Shown here: positions 42,494 to 50,480 of the stretch, in pieces
How the letters are laid out: the number at the start of each line of letters is the position of its first letter
How positions within the stretch are numbered: the stretch's first letter is position 1
Position numbers and translations under genes: made by a program
Assembly (NCBI GenBank): GCA_049423065.1
Contig: JBMSQB010000010.1
Coordinates: forward strand, 5,730 to 69,729
Direction: 5' to 3'
Origin: SYIM01 sp041182885
Lineage (GTDB): Bacteria; Pseudomonadota; Gammaproteobacteria; Burkholderiales; Burkholderiaceae_E
DNA length: 64,000 nucleotides
Notes under the pieces: model-generated
Databases searched by the model: none
What the model was told of the DNA's origin: nothing
Seen by the model: the letters and a program-made list of their open reading frames with translations, nothing else

Positions 42494-44323
42494 CTAGCTG
42501 ACTACGAACGCAACCACCAGCGTGCCAAGCATGATCGCCAGAAGCGAAGGTAACGCCGCGCGCGCGGTCCAGAGAAGCGGCTTACCGAACATGGCCGAGG
42601 CAAAGTAGAGATTCATCCCCGCGGGCGGGCAGATGAATCCCACCTCCATCGCCGCCATGAACACCACGCCAAAGTGCACCGGGTCAATGCCATAGCTTTG
42701 CGCAAGCGGCAGGAGGAGCGGAACCAGCACCACGATCGCGGCGTAGATCTCGAGCAACGCGGCGGCCACAAACAGCGTGGCAAGTAGCGCGAGCATGAAA
42801 AGGTGCGGGCTGTCGACCCGCTCCCGGACCCAGTCAACCAACGCGGCTGGCGCCCCGACATCAGTCAGCCAATTCGTGAGCGCAAGCGCCATGCCAAGGA
42901 TCAGCATCACCCCGCCGATGAGTCGCGCGCTGTCGGCGAGGCACAGCCCCAACCGCCCAGGGGTCAGTTCCCTGTGCACCAGACCTTGGGACAGCACGAC
43001 AAATGCCGCCGTGAGTGCGGCACTTTCAGTGGGTGTGGCAATGCCCACCGCAATCGACCCGACGGCAATGACTGGAATCAACAGCTCCCACCCCGCCGCC
43101 TTCGCCGCGAGATAGATATCGGCCTTACGATCAGGCCTCTGCAGCGGCAGATCGGCTCCGCCGAGCATCGGCGCGGGCCGTGGCATCTTCCTGAAATAGC
43201 CACCAATGCCCAACAGGCAGACGATCATGATCGCGGCGGGCAGAAGCCCGGCAACGAACATCTCTTGAATCGGCACCCGGGCAATCACGGCATACAGCAC
43301 CAGCGGAACCGATGGTGCGATCAATACGCCGAGGGCACTCGCACCGGTCAGCAGACCTATCGCCCGACGCTCTGGATAGCCGGCACGGGTGAGCATCGGA
43401 TAGAGGAGCCCTCCCAGCGCAAGAATCGTTACGCCACTTCCGCCCGTGAGCGCAGTGAAGCCTGAACAGAGCAGTGCCGCGGCGATCGCAACGGCCCGCG
43501 GTCCGTCGCCAAATAGCGCCTGCAAGAGCCTCCCCACCCGCGCGGCTGCACCGGTTCGCGCCACCACAATACCGGCAAGCGTAAAGAGCGGTAGCGCGGG
43601 GAGCGACGGATTGACGGTGATCTGATAGTGAGAAAGCGGAACTGACGCAAGCGGCAGCCCTTCCCCCGCCATCAGCACCACAGCGAGCGCACCGAGACAG
43701 GCAAAGATCGGCGCGCCTGCAAGTAGCATGGCAACGATCATCGCTACCGCTACAACAGTTCCGATGGGGCTCGTGCCCTCAAAGGCCTCCGCGCCCAACC
43801 ATCCTGCGCCAAGCAGTGCCAACGCAAGTGCCCAGCCCTGGGCGGCCCGTCGCGACAGGCGCCTGCCCAGAAAGACCGAAATCAGCGCAAATCCCGCGGG
43901 TAGCGCAAACTGGATCGCCCAGACCGGAATGCCATAGGCGAGCCGAGTGCCTGCGTCCATCTCGGTCATGACGAAGGTCCAGCTCGCCCGCGCAAGCACC
44001 GCGGCCGCGAACGCCGACCCGCTAAGCGCAACCGCATGCAGTACCCACAACGGATCGACCGGCAGCCCCAGCCCCTGATCTGCTCGCTCGGGCAGATGCA
44101 GCACAGTGCTCAACTCGTTTCGGCGCGCGGCCGCTACCGCACCGGCCATCGCCATCAATAGCCCGAGATGCTGGACTACCACCGAGGCGTTATCAATGCC
44201 TTGACCCATCAGGGGCCGGGCAGCGATCTCCACCACCGGAATCGCCACCATCAGCGCGAGCGCGAGCGCGGCCAACCAGCCGAACAGGTCAGTCCGCGAT
44301 TCCGATGATGCGAGGGTACTCAA
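42494..44323 (-). CDS. Fused TRAP transporter small-large permease (TatQM/DctQM type)
   Basis: A fusion of DctQ and DctM, about 609 residues. The first ~190 residues give a four-helix Q-like part (LFGWLAALALALMVAIPVVE...); the rest is a full M subunit with ALPLFTLAGIVVARTGAAAR, CSGFTALTGGSGVTILALGG, VGIATPTESAALTAAFVV and EVGFICPPAGMNLYFASAMF. The start is uncertain: a TTG at 44323 lies 13 nt after the upstream stop, while an ATG at 44386 would overlap it by 50 nt. Together with TatP and TatT upstream it forms a TPR-associated TRAP system, in which Q-M fusion is also known from Treponema. Confidence 0.88.
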   Translation of the reverse strand: MSTLASSESRTDLFGWLAALALALMVAIPVVEIAARPLMGQGIDNASVVVQHLGLLMAMAGAVAAARRNELSTVLHLPERADQGLGLPVDPLWVLHAVALSGSAFAAAVLARASWTFVMTEMDAGTRLAYGIPVWAIQFALPAGFALISVFLGRRLSRRAAQGWALALALLGAGWLGAEAFEGTSPIGTVVAVAMIVAMLLAGAPIFACLGALAVVLMAGEGLPLASVPLSHYQITVNPSLPALPLFTLAGIVVARTGAAARVGRLLQALFGDGPRAVAIAAALLCSGFTALTGGSGVTILALGGLLYPMLTRAGYPERRAIGLLTGASALGVLIAPSVPLVLYAVIARVPIQEMFVAGLLPAAIMIVCLLGIGGYFRKMPRPAPMLGGADLPLQRPDRKADIYLAAKAAGWELLIPVIAVGSIAVGIATPTESAALTAAFVVLSQGLVHRELTPGRLGLCLADSARLIGGVMLILGMALALTNWLTDVGAPAALVDWVRERVDSPHLFMLALLATLFVAAALLEIYAAIVVLVPLLLPLAQSYGIDPVHFGVVFMAAMEVGFICPPAGMNLYFASAMFGKPLLWTARAALPSLLAIMLGTLVVAFVVS

Positions 44324-44336
44324 CGCAGCCGGCCGC

Positions 44337-45368
44337 TCAACCGCCCCGGGTTGAACGATAAGCCTTAAGGTGCAAAAACACTTCATCGAAGGCGTCAGCA
44401 GGCACCAGGGTGCCGCGAAGCCTCGGATAAAGGCCCTGGGCGAGGTCCTCCCACGCCTTGCGTTGCAAGTCATCGGGTTGGTTAACGGTGAGTCCGCGCT
44501 TCTTCATGGCCTCGACCGCCTCGTCGACCTCAGCTCGGGCGCGATTCCGCATGGCGATGCCCGCTGATTCGCCCGCAGTGCGGAGCGATGCGCGAGCCGT
44601 ATCCGACATCGAGTCCCAGGCTTTTTGGGTCACCACCAGAGCGCCAACCATCGGGGCCCAATTGATCTCGAGCATATGCGATGCGGCAGAGAAAATTTGT
44701 GCGGCCAACGCGAAATAGGGCGTCGACGGCACCACGCTGATCATCCCAGTTTGAATCGCCGCCAGCGCATCCCCCGTCTCAAGCGGAACCGGTGTGTAAC
44801 CCAGGCTCTTCATGATGGACTGTTGCTCGGGCTCGGATCCCCAGGCGAAAAATCTCATCCGCTTGAAGTCATCCGGATGCACGGCCCGCTCGCGAGAGAA
44901 AAACCGAATCCAGCCCGCGTCGCCCCAGCCGAGTACCACAAAGCCACGCTCGCTGAATCGCCGTTCGATCGAGGGTCGCAGGCGCTCTCGGACATAGTCG
45001 ATTTCCTCCCAGCTGCGAAAAAGCAGTGGCAAATTTTGCAGCGCCGAGATGGTGGGTTCGATTTCACGCAGACCCACGACCGACATCAGTGCGCCCTGAA
45101 GCTGGCCGATCCGCATGCGCCGGACCATCTCGGCTTCGCCGCCCTGCGAACCATCTGTAAACGCAGTAAAGCGTGCGTTGCCACCCTGAGCGGCCCGCCA
45201 CGCCTCACCAAGCTTCATCAGTTCCTGGTGGTACACCGAGTTCCTCGGGACCACCGAGCCGATTCTCAGCTGCGCGGCGGGCTGTGCACTCGTCGTACCC
45301 GCAACGGTCAAGGTGTTCAAAGCGAGCACGCAGGCATTGACGCTAAAGTAGCGGCGGGACGATGACAT
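44337..45368 (-). CDS. TRAP substrate-binding protein of a TatT-associated system (TatP-like)
   Basis: A 343-residue DctP-family receptor with an N-terminal signal sequence (MSSSRRYFSVNACVLALNTL..., cleaved near TTSAQPA). Fold markers are LRIGSVVPRNSVYHQELMKL, DGSQGGEAEMVRRMRIGQLQ, FKRMRFFAWGSEPEQQ, IQTGMISVVPSTPYFALAAQ and NWAPMVGALVVTQKAWDSM. The last two are typical of the TatP branch, whose ligand pocket is thought to be more hydrophobic than that of sialic acid or dicarboxylate DctP proteins. It lies between tatT (26-bp gap) and the fused permease. Confidence 0.88.
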   Translation of the reverse strand: MSSSRRYFSVNACVLALNTLTVAGTTSAQPAAQLRIGSVVPRNSVYHQELMKLGEAWRAAQGGNARFTAFTDGSQGGEAEMVRRMRIGQLQGALMSVVGLREIEPTISALQNLPLLFRSWEEIDYVRERLRPSIERRFSERGFVVLGWGDAGWIRFFSRERAVHPDDFKRMRFFAWGSEPEQQSIMKSLGYTPVPLETGDALAAIQTGMISVVPSTPYFALAAQIFSAASHMLEINWAPMVGALVVTQKAWDSMSDTARASLRTAGESAGIAMRNRARAEVDEAVEAMKKRGLTVNQPDDLQRKAWEDLAQGLYPRLRGTLVPADAFDEVFLHLKAYRSTRGG

Positions 45369-45394
45369 GAGTTGATCTCTACAGGCCTGGAGAA

Positions 45395-46342
45395 TCAGAA
45401 GCGGTCGTCGATCGTATCGAGCAGCCAGCGCGCCCGCTCGAGCATGATGCGGTTATCCGCTCCTGGGTTTTGGGTTGCGATCGTGATGGCCTCGCGCACG
45501 AGCCGGGTGAACTCATCGCGATCGCCAGCCGCAAGCGGCAGCGCTTCGGCGCGCGCAAGCGCTACCGCTGCCATGCGACCGCCCGATAGCCGCGCCGCTT
45601 CGTCAAACCAGCGTTGCGCGTCGCTCAAACGCCCGCCAGGTCGACCCGCTTCAAACGTACCCGCGAGCGAAGCCACAGCGCCGTCACCCCAGGTCACACA
45701 GCAGGCGGTGAGCAGACTGGTGAGGCGAACTGCAGCTGGGAGTTGCGCGATAGCTTCTGCATTACTTTTCGAGAGTGCGATCCGGGCCCCCCACGCGGCT
45801 GCCGCCCAATAGGCGACGCCCGCATGCCGAGGATCGAGCACCATGGGATCACCGCCAGGCAGAGGATTGGCAAGCCACCTTTCAAGGCCGGGGTAATGTT
45901 GCTCGAGCGCGCGCATGGCATGGCGCTCGGCCCGCGCATATAAGCGAACGGCTCGCTGTCGCAGGCGGGTGGCAGCGGCCGAATCCCGCGATTCGACCCG
46001 ATCCGCTTCAAAGGCAACAAATGCCCACGCATAGCGAACGAACCCGGCCGCGATCACTTCGGCCAGCCCCTCGTGATCGGGCGTTCGGGCAAGCACTGAC
46101 TCGCCAAATTTCAGAAAGAATGGTGCGGCGTCCCGCACCAGCTCCAGATCGTCATCTTGATCGTCAGCCTGCGCGGTAAGCTGATCAGCCACCGCGCGCG
46201 CAAGCATGCGGTTAATCGAACAGCCGGAGATCTGCGCCGCGACAACGGTCACGAACAGCAGGATGAGCGTCAAACGAATGAGCGAACCGCACTCGACTTG
46301 AGCGCGACCAGGCCGACCGGGGGCGAGAGTCTGAAAGGGCAT
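45395..46342 (-). CDS. TatT-type TRAP-associated TPR lipoprotein
   Basis: A 315-residue protein matching the TRAP-transporter T-component family (TatT, known from Treponema). A hydrophobic stretch ends in the lipobox I-S-G-C41, so it should be a periplasmic lipoprotein. The rest is almost entirely helical, with TPR-like helix pairs (for example YAWAFVAFEADRVESRD, RLYARAERHAMRALEQHYPG, YWAAAAWGARIALSKSN, RWFDEAARLSGGRMAAVALA). TatT trimers dock with TatP and may hand over ligand. It is the first gene of operon A, 43 nt downstream of a three-unit Pho-box-like array. Confidence 0.88.
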   Translation of the reverse strand: MPFQTLAPGRPGRAQVECGSLIRLTLILLFVTVVAAQISGCSINRMLARAVADQLTAQADDQDDDLELVRDAAPFFLKFGESVLARTPDHEGLAEVIAAGFVRYAWAFVAFEADRVESRDSAAATRLRQRAVRLYARAERHAMRALEQHYPGLERWLANPLPGGDPMVLDPRHAGVAYWAAAAWGARIALSKSNAEAIAQLPAAVRLTSLLTACCVTWGDGAVASLAGTFEAGRPGGRLSDAQRWFDEAARLSGGRMAAVALARAEALPLAAGDRDEFTRLVREAITIATQNPGADNRIMLERARWLLDTIDDRF

Positions 46343-46384
46343 GGCGGATGTGTTGCCTCAACCCGCGCAAATTGCCCGCCAATT

Positions 46385-46413
46385 ATGACGCCCGCGTGAC
46401 GGGCTCATGACGG
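46385..46413 (-). promoter_or_regulatory. Candidate PhoB-binding array (three 11-bp-spaced half-sites)
   Basis: Three 7-bp units at an exact 11-bp period: ATGACGC (46385-46391), GTGACGG (46396-46402) and ATGACGG (46407-46413), each separated by 4 nt. On the minus strand they read CCGTCAT, CCGTCAC and GCGTCAT, close to the PhoB consensus CTGTCAT/CTGTCAC with its 4-nt spacer. The array is 43 nt upstream of tatT and also upstream of the divergent phoD1, so it could serve both. Confidence 0.6.
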
Positions 46414-46567
46414 GAACACCCGAAGGGCTCAGGGCACTCAACAGGGCAACCGCATGCCCACACGATCATCGCCTGCGGCTCTCCTCGCCCGCTACCTTTC
46501 TCGCCCGTCCTCCGTCACGCCCATGTCATCACGCCATGCGCCAATCAAGCCCTTTGCTGGAGTATCG

Positions 46568-48091
46568 ATGGACCCCCGATCAACTTCTCTTCTCTCGCCC
46601 GCCCGCCGCGACCTCCTGCTTGGAAGCGCTGGCGCCTTGGCCTTTGCGATGCCCACTGCCGCAGCACGCGCGGACTCGTCCAATCTCTTTGCGCTAGGTG
46701 TTGCCTCCGGCCAGCCTCGGCCGGACAGCGTTGTGCTCTGGACTCGACTGATGGTCGAACCATCCCTTGGCCCCGTACGCGTGCGCTGGGAAGTCGCGGC
46801 CGATGAGGCGTTTCGAACGGTCGTGGCAAACGGAACGGAAATCGCTATCGCTCGCGACGCATTCTGCGTTCACGCCGAGCCGTCCGGTCTTGAGTCGGGG
46901 CGGCCTTACTGGTACCGGTTCGAAGCCCAGGGCGTGCTCAGCCCCACCGGCCGAACCCGAACCGCGCCAGGAGCAGATCAGTTGGCGCCGCTGCGTCTGG
47001 CGATCGCGAGTTGCCAACGCTTTGACACCGGGCACTACGCGGCCTGGGCAAACGTGGCTGAGCGACCACTTGATCTGGTGGTATTCCTGGGCGACTACAT
47101 CTATGAATACGCCACGCGAGCCGGCGCCATCCGGGAGGTGGGGCCGCGCGTGGAGACACTCGAGGATTTCCGCGCGCGCTATGCGATACATCGCAGTGAC
47201 CCAGCCCTTCAGGCCGCGCACGCCGCGCACCCGTGGCTCGTCGTCTGGGACGACCATGAGGTGGATAACGACTATGCTGGCCTTACGGGGCAGAGCCTTC
47301 AGCCCGATTTCGCGCGCTACCGCGCCGACGCTTACCAAGCCTGGTGGGAGCATATGCCAGTGCCCAAGGCCTGGCGTCCACGCGATGGCGTACTTCGAAT
47401 CTACGATCGGTTTGATTGGGGGCGCCTCGCGCGGATTCATCTGCTCGACACCAGGCAGTATCGTGATGTCCAGGCCTGTCCCCGCCCGGGACGTGCCGGA
47501 TCGAATTCGGTCACGCTCGCAGACTGCCCCGAATTGTCTGACCCGAATCGATCGCTGCTCGGCGCGCAGCAGGAGCGCTGGCTCGCCGCCGGACTGGCTT
47601 CCGATCACCGCTGGAATCTGATCGCGCAGAGCACCCTGATGGCAAAAGCGGCCTCTGGCCCTCCAGGTTCCGAGCGCCACTGGACCGACGGCTGGGACGG
47701 CTATCCTGCCGCGCGCAGGCGTCTGCTGGAATCTATCGCAGGACGTCCTGGCCCTCTGGTCCTGGGGGGCGACATACATACCCATGTAGCTGCGGACCTG
47801 CGGCTTGATTTCGAAGACCTCTCGAAACCAGTCGTAGCAAGCGAGTTCTGCTGCACATCGATAAGCAGCCTCGGACCACCGCAGTCACGGGTGGACGCGA
47901 GTCGCGCGGCCAACCCTCATATCCGGTATGCGCAGTCTGACCGAAGAGGCTACATCGAGCTCGCGATCGACGGTAATTTCACTCGCGCCGACCTGGTCAC
48001 AGTCGATAACCCAGTCGACCCGAAGAGCGCGTGCCGGGTTGCCGCCGGGTTTGTGGTTGATGCCGAGCGGCCAGGTGTGCAGCCCGCCTGA
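46568..48091 (+). CDS. phoD: PhoD-family alkaline phosphatase
   Basis: A 507-residue PhoD-type phosphodiesterase/alkaline phosphatase, Ca/Fe-dependent in characterised members. The start at 46568 gives a Tat signal (ARRDLLLGS, R13-R14) and export after AARAD. An N-terminal Fe3-like domain (FALGVASGQPRPDSVVLWTR) precedes the metallophosphoesterase core: IASCQRFDTGHYAAW, VFLGDYIYEYA, VWDDHEVDNDYAG and VLGGDIHTHV. In-frame ATGs at 46454 and 46523 would lengthen the n-region. It releases phosphate from phosphoesters in the periplasm or outside. It is convergent with a second PhoD. Confidence 0.92.
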   Translation: MDPRSTSLLSPARRDLLLGSAGALAFAMPTAAARADSSNLFALGVASGQPRPDSVVLWTRLMVEPSLGPVRVRWEVAADEAFRTVVANGTEIAIARDAFCVHAEPSGLESGRPYWYRFEAQGVLSPTGRTRTAPGADQLAPLRLAIASCQRFDTGHYAAWANVAERPLDLVVFLGDYIYEYATRAGAIREVGPRVETLEDFRARYAIHRSDPALQAAHAAHPWLVVWDDHEVDNDYAGLTGQSLQPDFARYRADAYQAWWEHMPVPKAWRPRDGVLRIYDRFDWGRLARIHLLDTRQYRDVQACPRPGRAGSNSVTLADCPELSDPNRSLLGAQQERWLAAGLASDHRWNLIAQSTLMAKAASGPPGSERHWTDGWDGYPAARRRLLESIAGRPGPLVLGGDIHTHVAADLRLDFEDLSKPVVASEFCCTSISSLGPPQSRVDASRAANPHIRYAQSDRRGYIELAIDGNFTRADLVTVDNPVDPKSACRVAAGFVVDAERPGVQPA

Positions 48092-48107
48092 CCCCCAACC
48101 GGAACGG

Positions 48108-49841
48108 TCAGGTCACTTTCACGCTGTTGCCGATCGACGCGGTGAAGCTTGTCTTGGTGACATCACTTACAAAAACCCAATCCGCCTGCAATTCGGCCCG
48201 GGTGACCGTGAGCAGCAGGTAGCCGCGCTGCGACGCATCCATCCAGCGAAGATCGTCGACAACACCGCGGAAGATCTGGGTGATTTGTGCAGGCGGAATC
48301 GTCAGGTAAGACTCCAGCCCTGGCGAACTGACACCCGGAGTTGCCAATTCAACTCCGACTGCGGTGTTGGCCGCGAGTCCACCCTGTGCAGCAAGAAAAC
48401 CTGCAGCGGTGATCTGTGCGTGCCAGGCATTGTGCGTATCGCCCGCAAGACTCACCAGCTTGCGGTCGCGACCGGCAAAGGCCTGCACGGCCGTATTTAG
48501 CAAGATTTCGCGCGCGACCGGATAGCCATCCCACGCATCGAGGTTATATCCAAGCTTGGGATTCTTGGTGGTGTCGAGCAGGTCGGTTTCCTGCGGCGTG
48601 AGCGGCTGATTGGCTGCCCGCTTGGCTTTCGCAGTGAGGTAAGCATTGATCGCGGCCTGCCCTGCAGCCTGCGCCGCCGCAGAGGTGTCGGTGGGGTTGA
48701 GCGCCTGAAGCACACTCACCGGAAACTCCATCCTGGCCATCAGCACCTGCTGCCCCAGGATCTGCCATCTCCCGGGAGAGGCCGCGAGCCGCCCCTGCAA
48801 CCAGGTTGACTGCGTACCACCCAGCATCTGGCGGGTGGCCGAAGCAAGGGTCTGCTGCGCGGCAACCTGCGTAGCGGGATTGAGCAACTCAGTAAACCCC
48901 ACCTGTTTGTCGCGGCCGATCAAGCGCGTGTCCAGCATGTGGAGCGAAGCGAGGTCACCGAAGTCGAAGCTACGATAAATGACCTCCCTCGAGGACCCTG
49001 TTCGAATCGGCATCCACTCGTGGTAGGCCTGGAGCGCCGCCGCCCTGCGCGCCTGCCAGGCGCCCTCGCGGGTCGGGTCATGGTTCTCGGCGCCGTCGCG
49101 CCACGCATCATTGGCTGTCTCGTGATCGTCCCAGACCGCGATCATCGGCATCGCCGCGTGCATCACCTTCGCATCAGGATCGGACTTGTACTGCGCGTGG
49201 CGCTTGCGATAGTCCTCGAGCGTGATCAACTCATTGACCGGATCTGACTGCCGACCCAGTGCAGCGGCCTGCGCCGAGGCGTAACCATTGGAAGCATATT
49301 CGTAGATGTAATCGCCCAGATGCAGCGCGACCTGCGCCCCGCGCGCGGCAGCATCCGAGTAGGCGTGAAAGCGCCCCGCCGGATAATTGGAGCACGAGAA
49401 CACGGCGAGCTTCACCTGGGTCGCGCCGGCCTCCGGCAGCGTTCGCGTCCGCCCGACAGGCGAGCGGAAATTTTCCTGCCGGAAGCGGTACCAGTACTCG
49501 GTCCCGGCCCGCAACCCGGTTGCGTCCACCTTGGCGGTATACCCGGTGTCAGGCTCTGCGGTGACTTTGCCAGATGCAACGATCGACTGGAACCCCGCGT
49601 CGGTTGCCACCTCCCAGGTGAGGGGTACCGGTACCGCCGACATATCGGAGCGACGCGCATGCGTCCAGAGAATGACCGCGGTTGCGAGCGGGTCACCGCT
49701 TGCCACGCCGTATTCAAACTGCGGCCCCCAGTCGCGGTCCGACGCACACCCCGACATGCTGCCCCCGGCGGCGACGGTCGCAGTGACCGAGACGACTTTG
49801 ATCAGGAAATCACGGCGACCATTCGTTGCGAGAGGATTCAT
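48108..49841 (-). CDS. phoD: PhoD-family alkaline phosphatase, Tat lipoprotein
   Basis: A 577-residue PhoD-type phosphatase distinct from its convergent neighbour. The N-terminus has a Tat motif (GRRDFLIK, R9-R10) and a lipobox-like M-S-G-C32, so it is probably a Tat-exported lipoprotein. Core motifs are FEYGVASGDPLATAVILWTH, FSCSNYPAGRFHAY, HLGDYIYEYAS, VWDDHETANDAW and AGDTHNAWHA. A 50-residue insert rich in Ala/Thr (around NPTDTSAAAQAAGQAA) is typical of the longer PhoD subfamily. It is the last gene of operon B, 78 bp after the HD oxygenase. The stop is 16 bp from that of phoD1. Confidence 0.92.
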   Translation of the reverse strand: MNPLATNGRRDFLIKVVSVTATVAAGGSMSGCASDRDWGPQFEYGVASGDPLATAVILWTHARRSDMSAVPVPLTWEVATDAGFQSIVASGKVTAEPDTGYTAKVDATGLRAGTEYWYRFRQENFRSPVGRTRTLPEAGATQVKLAVFSCSNYPAGRFHAYSDAAARGAQVALHLGDYIYEYASNGYASAQAAALGRQSDPVNELITLEDYRKRHAQYKSDPDAKVMHAAMPMIAVWDDHETANDAWRDGAENHDPTREGAWQARRAAALQAYHEWMPIRTGSSREVIYRSFDFGDLASLHMLDTRLIGRDKQVGFTELLNPATQVAAQQTLASATRQMLGGTQSTWLQGRLAASPGRWQILGQQVLMARMEFPVSVLQALNPTDTSAAAQAAGQAAINAYLTAKAKRAANQPLTPQETDLLDTTKNPKLGYNLDAWDGYPVAREILLNTAVQAFAGRDRKLVSLAGDTHNAWHAQITAAGFLAAQGGLAANTAVGVELATPGVSSPGLESYLTIPPAQITQIFRGVVDDLRWMDASQRGYLLLTVTRAELQADWVFVSDVTKTSFTASIGNSVKVT

Positions 49842-49919
49842 TGCGTTGGCCTCGGTTCGTCACGGTTCGGGAAATCAATCTTCAATCCCAATTGCAACGA
49901 TTCGATGACAGCGAGACCC

Positions 49920-50480
49920 TTAGCGTCGCATACAGCTACGAATCGACGCGACGAATTCCTCAAAGCCGGGCGCTGTCACCGCTGGATCTTTCGCGCATTC
50001 ATCGATGCGCCGAAGCGCAACCGCGTCCTTCCACCCCGGTGTCATGCGAAAGGCAGCCACTTCCGTATCGGACATGCCCCCGCCCTGCAGGACAAGACTC
50101 TCCGCCGAGTCCGGCGAAAGGCCTTGAAAATACCCGGGCTCGACAGAGCAAAGGTATCGCTTGGCCTGCACGTGCAGCCGGATAGGTTCCGTCACCTCCT
50201 GGCCGAACCAGGGCTCGAGCCAATCGGCGCCGATGACCTCGTGGCGATCGTCAACACCGTGTGAGGCGGGATGCTCGCCCAGGCTGTGGACCATGTGGCC
50301 GATGTCGTGGAGGAGAGCAGCTACCACTATCGCCTCGCCCATTCCTGCCTTGCGCGCGAGATCAGCGGCCTGCAGGCCGTGGGCGCGCTGACTAATGGAC
50401 GCGAGCCCATATCGCTTGCCCGCGCGAAGTTCGAACAGGGAAGCCAGCTCCTCAATGATTCGAGCGCCAGAAAGCTTCAT
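49920..50480 (-). CDS. PhnZ-like HD-domain phosphonate oxygenase
   Basis: A 186-residue HD-domain mixed-valent diiron oxygenase homologous to PhnZ, which oxidatively cleaves 1-hydroxy-2-aminoethylphosphonate to glycine and phosphate. Metal ligands align by number: H34, H58-D59 (LLHDIGH), H80 and H103. The second-half signature HVQAKRYLCSVEPGYFQGLS and QGGGMSDTE is strongly PhnZ-like. Tyr24 is kept, but PhnZ Glu27, tied to amine recognition, is Ala27. No PhnY*-type hydroxylase is encoded here. The ATG (MKLSGARIIEEL) overlaps the phnW stop by 4 nt. Confidence 0.88.
   Translation of the reverse strand: MKLSGARIIEELASLFELRAGKRYGLASISQRAHGLQAADLARKAGMGEAIVVAALLHDIGHMVHSLGEHPASHGVDDRHEVIGADWLEPWFGQEVTEPIRLHVQAKRYLCSVEPGYFQGLSPDSAESLVLQGGGMSDTEVAAFRMTPGWKDAVALRRIDECAKDPAVTAPGFEEFVASIRSCMRR

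Noticed and set aside
49905..49911. Perfect Pho half-site ATGACAG upstream of phoD2
   Set aside because: No second unit at 11 bp on either side; a single 7-mer is expected by chance.
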